Assembly (NCBI RefSeq): GCF_047511655.1 | Contig: NC_133396.1 | Coordinates: forward strand, 129,093,490-129,157,489 | Length of the DNA: 64,000 nt | Direction of reading: 5' to 3' | Source of the DNA: Castor canadensis | Lineage: Eukaryota > Chordata > Mammalia > Rodentia > Castoridae | Shown here: piece by piece, positions 30,136-40,400 of the stretch | Layout of the letters: each line of letters opens with the position of its first letter | How positions within the stretch are numbered: the stretch's first letter is position 1 | The notes under the pieces: model-generated | Seen by the model: only the letters and a program-made list of their open reading frames with translations | Databases searched by the model: none | What the model was told of the DNA's origin: nothing | Made by a program: the position numbers and the translations under genes

Positions 30136-32114
30136 AGAAGGAAGGGATAGGATGAAAGAATGAAAACTCTACTTGTCCCAGGCACTCTGCCCCAAATAGC
30201 CAAAAATTTCAAGCACTCTATAACTGGCCTGGTGTGAGCCGAGATCATGAAACTTGGCCTACCCCACAATTTAATTACCTTCCTCCCCTCCCTCATCAGG
30301 GATGTACTGCAGGATTTGCCAAGCCCAGGGTTCCATGTCCATGAGCAATGGCTGGCATTACCCTTGCATCTTCCAGAATTCCCCTTCTCATGGTGCAGGC
30401 TAGGCCAACTCTGGGCCTGGCCCTACTCCCCACTCCCCAGGCCCTCTGCTGTCAGCTGTGCTCCTCTGAACTGAATGTAAGCGAGCCCTCTTCTGAAGCA
30501 ACTGCCAAGGGCCCTTCTGTCCAGCAGCCTCCCAAAGCAGCCCCCACCTAGAACTTCAGGCCCCAGCCTTGTCTGGGGTCCCGTCACAACATCCCTGACA
30601 GCTCAGTATTTACTTGATTATCCCTAAGGAACAAGGAGCTCCCCACTGATGAGGAGGCCTTCATCATTCTAAGAAAGTTTTTCCTAAAGTAAATGGAAAT
30701 GATAGCCACCTAGCTGAAGACAATGGCTATGAAGGCACATCAGATATGAATTTCATATATAAGGAGTCAACTCACTGGCTAGGCAGCACAAGCAAAAGTC
30801 TCTAAATACAAACCAGCTATTTCATCTGACATTTAACTGTGAAATTATTTTACTCATATGTACTTTCTGTTTCATTGCCATATGATAACACACATGACAT
30901 ACTTATATCATTAACAAAGAAACCTGTACATTCAGAGCACTGTTCGGGATTATAAACCTGTATCCATATACTTCCCTTTATGAGAGACTTAGGGATTTTT
31001 CACTTTATCTACTGCCTACAGAATCTAAGTCCACCCCCCATGAGATATAACATCGCTGTACTGAGTCCCCAGAGGCTTCTCTGATTTAAGTTAAATACTT
31101 CTAGTTGCAAGGAGATCCTGCTTCATAGAAGCTAGGGACCAGAAGACAGACCTCTTCAATTCAATCCAGCAATACTCACTGAGTGATTTCTGTGAATTCA
31201 AGACTGTTACAGATACAAAAGACATGAAAGGTAAATTTCAACCCTCAGGAAGTTTGCAGACTACTTGGGAGGGCACAGACATGCCTGTAATTATTTGAGA
31301 GCCATACAAGAAGCATGCGACCAAATATTCAGTCTCTGGCCAGCCTGAGGTCAGAGCTAAGAATCACTTGGAGTGTGGCCAATTGAATTAACTAGTGGCA
31401 GTATGTCCGCCACCTCTCTCAGAAAGAAGTGGTCCTACGCCAAGCTTCTCATCCCCCATCTGAAAGGCAGGCAGTTGCCCTGTGCTAGAGCCAACTTCTG
31501 GGGAAAGAGAAGACACTTGAGGGAAGCCCCAAAGCTGCAGCCGCTAAGCCTCTCTGCAGGCAGAACAATGAGCTGGGCAAAAGTCATGCTGTGTGGTGAG
31601 GCAGCAGCCTGGCAAGGATGAGATGGAGTCCTCAGGGCCTGGCCCTAAATCTCATACCATCCTCACTTAGTGCTCCTTACCCCACTGCTCTTTCCCCCTC
31701 AAGTCCTGTTCCCCAAAACATTCTCCGTTCCCCTCCCAGTTCAGCAAATCCTGAGGGTCACCTAGAAGCAGCCCCTCTCAGAGTGGAGTATGCAGAGCGG
31801 CCATGGTTCTGTTCATAAAGTCCTTAAGCACAGGACCAGAGCCCCTCTGAGTACTCTTTACTATGCTGGCCACCCGAAGTGCCATGCTTCTGTGAGCCAA
31901 CACCGTATGCCCTCCAGAGCTAATTATAGGTCAGTGAGCTAGCAGGCCGGAGAGGGGACAGATGGTGACTTCATGTGGCTGCAAAACACACTTGTCCCTC
32001 CCTCTGACCCCAAACCTTCCCCTCCATTTCTCCCAATTCCCTACCTGGGACCCAGACTCTGAGGCAGCTGTCATTCCCTCAGTCCTCCCTGCTCCTCACT
32101 ACTCTTTCTTTCCA

Positions 32115-32195
32115 GCACACACACACACACACACTCATACATGCATACACATGTACATACAGAGACATGCACACTCATGCATGCATATCCACACG
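32115..32195. repeat. CA-rich simple repeat
   Basis: (CA)n run at 32,116-32,134 followed by CATACATGCATACACATGTA-type imperfect repeats. Confidence 0.9.
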
Positions 32196-33989
32196 CAACT
32201 CTAAGACCACTCTGTCAACACAGCCCACCTCATTATACAGCAACTCCTCTACCAACTCAACACATTAGAGCCTAAGGCCCAGAGGAGAGTAGCCCTGGCA
32301 CAAGGCCTTCACTAACTCCTCCATATCGTAAAGCTCCCTTGGCACCTGGCCCTCCTGAGCCTTCACCCTGCCTCATTGCCACATTAGCCCAACTACTCAT
32401 CTTCTCCCCAGTTGTAGTCCTGCTATCCTCAGAAGCTCAGAAAGGCCCCACAGCAACCCCTGAAAACTCTTTCCAACTCTAAGGTTTCAGTAGTGAACTC
32501 AGAGAAGGGACCCAGGAGTCTGCCTGGCTACCCTGCCCCACCCCTCAAAGCCTTCCTTTACAACCCAGCGCCAGACTTCATACATTCTAACATCATGACA
32601 CGCTCAGCAGCACACACCAAACACCACCATGCCCTTCCACCTTTCAGAGATGGGTCTCCCCGTGCAAAGTGTCTAGTGCATTCCTAGCCCCTAATAACCA
32701 CTGTGATACCATTTATCCTAAAGCCTCCTCAGGCCTCAGTACAAAATCTGAGAACCTAACCAAGGGAAATTATTCAAGCTGTCTGTTTTGGTCAGGTGGC
32801 TACCCTGGGACTACCTAACCAGTTAATAATGTTAGGGACTGCATGGATTGCTATCCAGTTAAGACTCTGTCTTTCTTTTCCTAATCCAATAGGCAAGTAC
32901 CTGAACTGTGCTTAGGAGGAGGAGAGTGTTACTATATGGGTACCTTTCAGCTGCTCCATGGCCCTGGATTAGCCTCAGAAGACCAAGTGTCTAGCATGAT
33001 GTCTGGCATACAGTAGGTGCCCAATAAATCTTAGTGAACACTGAACAAAGTACTAAGCACCATTCCAACAAGGACTGAAACTTGGCTCCTAGAGGGCCCA
33101 TTAAAGTCACACCAGGAAATGATCACTATGCTAACCAAAGCCTCTTCCTTAACCACTTGCTACCCTGGAAGAACTGCACAGCAGCCTCAACTCCCCTGCC
33201 CTCTAATGAACACTCTTCAAAGGTGACATCAGCCATGAGTATACTTTGTCCTGGATACGTCTTCCTTCTCAAAGAAAACCACCCACACCATGTTTCCAAG
33301 CCCTCCAGTCCAACTTCTCTCTTTCCACCCATCATCAAAACCTCAACATCGTACTGGAAAACGCCCCTACTGCATGGACAAAAGTCAGCTCCCCACTCCC
33401 ACAACCCCCCAGTTCAGGAATCTCTTTCGACTGTCTTTTCCTGTTGCGCCCACCTCATCCCCACCCCCACTAGGCCTCCGGTTGGCCGCTCCTTCCACTC
33501 CACCGCCTTGGCACTGCGGAGATGGAGGCATCTCTGGCACGACCTGAGACTGGCAGTTCCAGGAATGGAGAGCTGGCGATAGTAACAGGGGGTGTAATGA
33601 GGCACATGGGAAGGATTAAGACCCCTCGGGAAGCACGAAGACCTAAGCCCCTCAGAGGCGCTTGTCCAGAGAAGCAGAGTTGGCCCACGAGCCGAGGCGC
33701 TTCTTCTCTGACTCTCCTGGAGAAGATCTGGGGGCACAGTGCATCTGGTTCCCACCAGGAGACAGCCAACTCAGCCCCTCCCTGGAAGCCGATGTTGCTG
33801 AGGACGAACTCCACGCCCTCCCTGCAAATCCGGCATCACCCCCCACTCGCATCCCCAAGGGCACAGGCCACCGCAAAGGCGGGCGAGGGGCGGCGGAGAG
33901 GGCATTCTCGACTCACTCCAGAGTAAGAGTGGTCGTTCTCCCAAAGCGCGCTAGAGACCCCTCCCCAAACTGTGGAGAGGAGCTGGAGC

Positions 33990-34420
33990 TGATTAAAGAG
34001 GCATCCTTCCCCCCAGCCCGGGCTCTGAGCGCTCACCTGCCTGAATTGCCGAAGGCCCAGCAGCAGCGGGCAGCTCGGCTCCGAGGCAGCAGGGAGCCGC
34101 CCCCGACCCGGGCAGCACCACACGTCCTGGGCAGCGAAGCGCGCCGAGGTAGCTGCAGCCTCCGCCGCCCTAGTGCCCTGCCTCGAGGCCCCGCCCCCCT
34201 CCTCCGCGGATATCCCTGGCCCCACCCCCAAGGGCGGGGCCCGGCTACCTCTCCCGAGGCCACGCCCCCCGCCCGGGCGCGCCTCGGCCCCAGCACGTGA
34301 CCACACCGCCGCTTTGATGTAGAGCGCCATCTTGGTTGGTCCCTCAGAGGAGCGGCGAGGCGGATGGGCGCCAGGCCGTTACCCGGCAGGAGTAAGGTCT
34401 CAAGGCCGGGAGTGCAGGGC
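33990..34420. promoter_or_regulatory. PPFIA4: CpG island, putative PPFIA4 promoter
   Basis: Dense CpG and very high G+C compared with flanks. It contains an E-box CACGTG at 34,294-34,299, a YY1-type CAAGATGGCGC (minus strand, 34,324-34,334), GC boxes (GGGCGGGGC around 34,231-34,241) and the donor of the candidate first exon. It is the only CpG island between TMEM183A and the PPFIA4 start codon. Confidence 0.7.
34037..34340 (-). other. PPFIA4: candidate non-coding first exon of PPFIA4
   Basis: Inside the CpG-rich block the minus strand carries a good splice donor (CAGGCAG|GTGAGC, exon edge at 34037) downstream of a YY1-type element at 34324-34335. YY1 sites of this orientation usually sit just after a transcription start. 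The start itself is not visible, so 34340 is approximate. The exon would splice over about 11.3 kb to the exon holding the PPFIA4 start codon, which has a plausible acceptor (cctgcag) just above 22686. Both the exon and its assignment to PPFIA4 are inference from position and orientation. Confidence 0.45.
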
Positions 34421-35103
34421 ACATCCTGCTCCTCCCTTTGAACTTAGCCTGTCCCTAGCCTAACCACCTGTTTCCTAAATTGACCAGTGGTTTGCCACCC
34501 TGCACACCTGCTGTCTCCCACCAATTCGTTAAGGAGCTTGAAACGCAGATACATTCCTTAATGTGTCAGCCAATTGTCACTTGCCTTCAGGCATCTGTCC
34601 TAACACTGCTACGATAAAATGAAGCGTTTGCCTATTATGAAAGCGTTTGCCTATAGTATGCAAACAGCCTCAAATGCCAAAATTTCTGAAACATTTTAGC
34701 TCAAAGCTCTCCATTTTCCTGTCCCCCGGGGCTATTAATGTCTCTCTCCCACCTGGTTTGTGAAGTTTCATCGAAGTGCCAACTCAACCCGTTACAAGTG
34801 CCCGGTGAGCGCTGCTGCAAGTGTGAATGTTCATATGCGTGCAGCGTGTACATCTGCACTTACACATCCACACACGCCCTGTACCACAGCAGCAAAGCTG
34901 TAGTTGAGATCACGGATAGAGAACCTTTCGTTTATCATTTTCCAAAATACTTGCCATTGGGACAAGTTTCCTTGCATTTTTGGAAGACAAGGAAATCTGA
35001 GTGATTCGAGGGTATATGTAGCTAAAGCTAAATTTGTATTATTTGGCTCTCTGAACAAAATCACATAAAAATATATATTACGTTTTATTTAAAGAAGTGA
35101 AAA

Positions 35104-35349
35104 TTATGTAGTTTTTAACCCGCAGTCTAGAAACTTCCAATTCTTCTCTAGGTGGTCTGGAGTTCTTACCAAAAGGAAATCCTGAGACCCATCATGTCCT
35201 TTCACTAACAATACATGAATCATCATAGAAAAGGCAACTGAGCCAATGCAAAGGAAAGCTGAAGCCATGAGGACCCATTTACCAATATTGTATCCATCAT
35301 CATTCCATGGAGTTTGATATAAAAATTTGGAAGTTGAGTCAGAACACAA
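35104..35349 (-). pseudogene. unrecognised frame with a transmembrane-like segment
   Basis: The minus strand reads about 80 codons with sensible amino-acid usage: FLYQTPWNDDGYNIGKW, a hydrophobic stretch VLMASAFLCIGSVAFSMMI, then HVLLVKGHDGSQ and a charged tail ending GLKTT and TAA. AATAAA follows within 15 nt of the stop. There is no ATG; a TAA sits just before the first codon (a TTG); and no AG acceptor lies in the 5' part. A GTAAGA donor-like site occurs inside it (near 35,166). I read it as a decayed exon or retrocopy of an unidentified membrane protein; it may also be chance. Confidence 0.3.
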
Positions 35350-35811
35350 TTATTAAGCCACATTTATTTCACCCCATTTTTTAAGGTAAATCCTAAACAA
35401 GGGACATACAATCCACATAGACAAGTTCCTCCTGCTCTGTGGCATCATTTGTTCAGAAACTAGGAACCACTGTTTTTTTTTTCCTTCCACCTCAAAAGAG
35501 GCAACTTTTGATTATAGAGATCTGTGAAGTGTTATGTCAGGTTTTTTGTTTGCTTTTGTCACTTAGATACCCGAATTCTGTTTTTCACTTACCCAGGCTA
35601 ACTTTATTTGTGAACAGCTTTAGTCCCAGCCTCAATATGGGGGAAGGCTAGCTGTAAGCAGCAGTATTAAACAGATCCTTCCTAAGAATGTTCCTTAAAT
35701 AGCACAGGATGGGGAGGATGGGGAGGAAAAACTAACATGGTAATTTAGCACTTCTGGCTCACAGTAATACCTGCCCCCACAAGATTTTCATGTTTAAAGA
35801 ACATTGTCTTA

Positions 35812-35925
35812 GCTGGGCTTGGGGGCATACACCCTGTAATCCTGGCACTTGGGAGGCAGGCAGGAGGATCCCAAGTTGGAGGCCAGCATGCACTACATAC
35901 TGAGACCCTGTCTCAGGGAATTAAA
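35812..35925 (+). repeat. B1-like SINE
   Basis: TAGCTGGGCTTGGGGGCATA, GGCACTTGGGAGGCAGGCAG, GAGACCCTGTCTCAGGG, followed by (AT)n. Confidence 0.9.
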
Positions 35926-36474
35926 AATATATATATATTGTCTTAATGCCCATTTCCTGACAATTTGGAGATAGGAGGAGGTAAGCAGCAAGATTATCTT
36001 CTTAGCAAAACAAAAACACCCATGATCCTCTTCTTAGACCATACCATGTATAGCAAGTACCTGACCAACAAGAGGACATTAGTATTTCTGCAGGGACATA
36101 AGGCAAGGTTCTTCGGCTGACACACAGGATAGCAGAGGCAGCAGAGTGCAGGGCAGAGAAGAGCAAAGTCACTAAGTGCTTTATGATTCCAGAGACTGGT
36201 TTCAACATGCAATGCACTTTTTTAAATGACCTTTTAGCATAATAAATGCCTTTCTAAGGATTTAATGAAAATGCAACTATCCTTCCTGAAATAACTTTCT
36301 TCCTTTGTTTTACATTTTACTTGAAAAAAACGCACTTACACAGATTCATCAATCTCATATACTTTGTAGGTGGATCAGGAATTAAGTATATCATAATCAA
36401 ACTTCAACTCATCCTTTTACTTTTTTATCTATTATGCCGTGCCTACCACAAGAAAACTAAGTATGGCCTTTTAA

Positions 36475-36640
36475 GCTGTGGTACAGCAAAAAACACTTGG
36501 GTCGGAATCCTACCTATTCATTAACTGGCTGTTAAGGCCCTGGATAAGTCACTAATTCAGTATCTCAACCATAAAATGGGAATAGTTTCATCTACCTTGC
36601 AAGACCGTTAAGGATTAGAGATACTATGTAAAGTACCAAA
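36475..36640 (+). repeat. MIR SINE
   Basis: CTTGGGTCGGAATCCTACC, TGGATAAGTCACTAATTCAG, ATAAAATGGGAATAGTTTCA and GTTAAGGATTAGAGA follow the MIR order. Confidence 0.7.
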
Positions 36641-36798
36641 TCACTATTGTCACTATTGGCCTCATGAAGGAAAAAAAAAAAAAAACCCTACAATACAAAA
36701 TTGGCAAAACAGTATTTATGCAATAAATATAAAAAAATTACTTTAAAAAAAGATACACAGTCAATCTTAGATAAGATTCTGAAAACCCTGTTACCTAC

Positions 36799-36804
36799 TT
36801 TATT
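36799..36804 (-). terminator. candidate polyadenylation signal for TMEM183A
   Basis: AATAAA on the minus strand 472 nt past the TMEM183A stop codon. An ATTAAA variant lies nearer (about 36,952-36,957). Which is used cannot be told from sequence. Confidence 0.3.
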
Positions 36805-37275
36805 TAAATTGGAGAAGGGTAAAGGGAAAAGAGAAAATTTTCACTCAAATCTGAGGGGCAGCCTCATTGAAAGCAATAGTAACAACACTTTTAGGCCTCT
36901 GGGTTACTTTGATCCATAAGGGAAATCTTCCTTGCTTAAAGATTTAAGAGTTTAATTTTTCCCTAGAGCAAGATCATCTATTTTCACTGGAATAAAAGAA
37001 TAAAGAACAAACTCAATAGCACCAAGTGGGGTTTTAACACAGAAAACAGGGCCAGGTCTGTCCTTTCAAATGCAAATTTTTACATTAAAATGTTTATAAA
37101 TCATAGTTGTTTTTCTTCTTGATTCAACCCTCCTCCCTCCTGTAATAGAAACCCTAGGAACCCAAAGAACATATGCATTACTAATCAGATATACAATCCA
37201 GCTGCCCCTTCCAAACTGGAATCTGATTACTAATGGACTAGACTCAGAGCTGCCCCAAGGGAAAGGAAGCAGTAA

Positions 37276-37461
37276 CTATGCTCTCAGGGAGAACGGATAC
37301 TGCGGATGCCACCAGTCAAAGAGTCGAACGCTGTGCACTGGATCCAGGATGACTTGCACGCCCTGTTCACTGCGCAGCTTCAAACCTCCACGGACAGGAG
37401 AATCTTGGAACACCAGTCTCACCCGATGGTGCCTCATATCCGTGCTCACATTAACAGTAAA
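37276..37461 (-). CDS. TMEM183A: TMEM183A coding exon 8 and stop codon (residues 314-374)
   Basis: 61 codons plus [23 protein letters not shown], then [20 protein letters not shown] and QYPFSLRA. Acceptor ttctag. The 3' UTR follows towards lower coordinates. Confidence 0.96.
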   Translation of the reverse strand, partial: FTVNVSTDMRHHRVRLVFQDSPVRGGLKLRSEQGVQVILDPVHSVRLFDWWHPQYPFSLRA

Positions 37462-40400
37462 CTAGAAAGGAAAGGCAAATTTAGTGCTCAACTCAACCTT
37501 GGTTTCCTAGGTTGAGTCTAGACATAATTTACACTGGCTAGGTCACAAAGCTACCATTACGCTGTACGACCAACACTTTTGTAAAGATACAAAAATTAAG
37601 GGTGATTTTATAAGATCTTCTCAGCTTCATATATTTAAACTACACTAATTAAAGCCTCACAAATGGATGAATAAATTAAGATATACGCACACAGACTACC
37701 ATCAAGGCCAATTTTTTATAACTGGGTTAGAGCTATAAAAGATGACTTGAAGTGATTTTTTTAACAAGATACCGTTAAACACATGGAACACAAACTTTAT
37801 CCCATTTTCTTTTGGTGAAATAAGTCAAATACATATATGTAGGTCCCTATAGAGTATAAAACTAGGTCCCTACAGAGTATAAAACCTGGAGGGTTTTAAC
37901 ATAAGACAGAATCTCAATTATACAGAACTACTTGCTAGAATGTATACATGAACATATAAATAGACTCATTAAAAAACAGTCCCTAGAAGGTGAACTGCAA
38001 TTATAGGACAGTGGCAGTAAAAAGGACTTTTATTTTCTCAATATATTTATGTATTATTTTAATGCTTTAAAGCTATTTTCATTGTGGAGGGAAAGCCACA
38101 TATTCTCTGAACATAAGCCTAAGATGCAGAGAACACAAATAATGTCAACTTTCAAGTTTGCCAATCCAATTAAACTTTCTTAAACATGGGGGAAAAAAAA
38201 ACCCACAGGCACATGCATTATTTATTAATTCTTAGTCAAGCCTTGAATTGTCAGAGCATCACACAAAGGACAGAGCTGGTCCCCTATATTTTAATACTCT
38301 ATTCATAACACCTCATGCATGCCTCAAGGTTCTGATACACAGTGCTCATGTGTAAGTTTCACCATTTTTCCTTTCAGGATAACTTATCAGCCAGGCACTG
38401 GTGGCTCATGCCTATAATCCTAGATACTTAGGAGACTGAGATCAGGAGGATTGCAGTTTAAGGTCAGCCCAGGCAAAAAAGTTTGCAAGATTCCCATCTC
38501 AACAGAAAATAGCTGGGTATGGTGGCAAGCATCTGTTATCCCAGGTATGGCAGGAAGCATAAAATAGAAGAATCACAGCCCAGGCCAGCCTGAGCAAAAA
38601 GTGAGATCTTTGCTCCAAAAAATAACCAGAGAAAAAAGGGCTGGAGGCTCAGGCAGAAGAGCATCAGTGTGAAGCCCTGAGTTCACACCCCAGTACCTCC
38701 AAAAAAAAAAAAAGAATGCTTTTCTATCATTAATGATCACTGCACACACATGAAGATGCAAAAAACATTCCTCTTTTCCTACAGAAGGAAACAGATGCAA
38801 AATATTCTGATATAATTAACTTCTCCCCAAATCAGTCTGTTGCTAATATACAACTCTGAGTTCAGACTTTATTATTCTTCAGAGATTTCTTCAATGATTA
38901 AATTTATAAATCTCAATTCAAAAATGCAGCTTAAAAAGAACTATGGATGACACCTTGAGTGACACCTTGAGGCCCCACTTACCAAGGTAAATATCATTCC
39001 CATGACAATTGGAATGAAGATGAAATTGAGGGTGGTAACCTGCAGTAGGCAGCAGTCCTGGTCTGGGTTGGTATGAACATCTTCATACTGAATAGGAGGC
39101 TGCAATCGTTCCACACACTTGCTCTTTAATCTAGGAGGCTAAAGAGAACTAAGAATTAATCGAATGGCCTAGAAGAAATATTTGTGTCTTTAAGACTGCT
39201 TGAAAATCCAACAGGTCAACTAAAACTAAGGAGATATACTTTTCTTTCTCTCTTCTTTATATACATATTGGTTTCAGGTTGGGGACATGATTATAAAGTA
39301 CTACTGCACATTGCTTTCTATGCAGAGATGAAAGAAAAGTGCCCTTTAAAAGGTAAAATAGTTGGACGGATAGGTTTATGTTACATGACAAAAAATGGAA
39401 ACTTACAGCGTTTATTAAATGGGTTGGTTTTTTTGGGGGGGGGCTGGGAGGTACTGGGGTTTGAACTCAGGGCCTTTGCCTTGAGCCACTCCACCAGCCC
39501 TATTTTTGTGAAGGATTTTTACAGATAGGGTCTCACAAACTATTTGCCCGGCCTGGCTTCGAACTGTAATCCTCCTGATCTCTGCCTCCTGAGAAGCTAG
39601 GATTACAGGTGTGAGCCACTGGCACCCGGCTTAACTGTTCTTCAATATTTGAAAGACTGCAAATTCCTGGTGACTTATTAGCCTCCAAAAAATATCTGTG
39701 TTACAGAAGGGATGGAAGCAGAAGTGACCTCCTAATCCTGGGTACCATAAAACAAAGGATTTACAAGTGTCAGAACTAAAGGGAATCTCAACATTCACTT
39801 TCCTTCAGTAATTCTGGTATCTGCTTCTAAATCACATCTCTCCACTGCTAAGACCACCCCTCAGTCCTTTCCCAGAAAGACTCTATGGTGGACTTTCTAC
39901 CAATGTCTAATAGATATCAGATTGTGAGCATCTTACTAAATGTAACACACAGAAGCCAAATTTCTTCCCCAGAATGTTATTTAAATATATCAATAGGAAA
40001 TTATGATTTACTTAAAAATTTATCTATAATCCACATGCCATCAAATGAGAGATAACTAATTGTATATGTATCATCTGTAGGCTACTAAGTAAAGGGGATG
40101 GGGGGAAAAGACTAGAGGATAAGAAGATAGGCAAAACAGCTCTTCACTGTGGCCAACATCTCAGGCACATCCAAGAGCAAAAGGCAGAGTCAGAATGGAC
40201 TAGTATCTACTTCTCTTAGAAATTCTTTGGTCATCTTCTCCCAAATCACCTCAGATGTAAAAACAAAAATTACTGTTATCTGCAAATACATTTGTGATGA
40301 TAATCTTGTCTTGAATTGAGAAGGGACTAGGAATAAAGCACCCCTCTGGGTGTGTTGGTGAGGGTATTTCCAGAGATTTAACTAAGGGGGAAACTGCCTT

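Larger units (their letters stand above)
22687..34036. other. putative PPFIA4 intron 1 (about 11.3 kb)
   Basis: Lies between the start-codon exon and the CpG-rich putative promoter. Contents: scattered B1-like SINEs, MIRs, an L2-like end, TG/CA-rich tracts and long stretches without recognisable repeats (22.7-24.9, 30.2-32.0 and 32.2-33.9 kb). It also contains many short open frames with no family resemblance. The block at 23,780-23,860 has TAATTAGCCATTA-like homeobox-type sites but nothing decisive. Confidence 0.45.
34341..37275. other. region between PPFIA4 promoter and TMEM183A stop
   Basis: About 2.9 kb containing the TMEM183A 3' UTR (end not fixed), a near-duplicated 14-mer at 34,622-34,654, the membrane-protein-like frame at 35,104-35,349, a B1-like SINE (35,812-35,925) and a MIR (36,475-36,640). 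Confidence 0.6.

Noticed and set aside
33662-34300. 212-codon open frame on the plus strand over the CpG island
   Set aside because: High G+C removes stop codons by chance. The frame is Pro/Arg/Ala-rich with no domain, and the opposite strand offers a better explanation (promoter and first exon).
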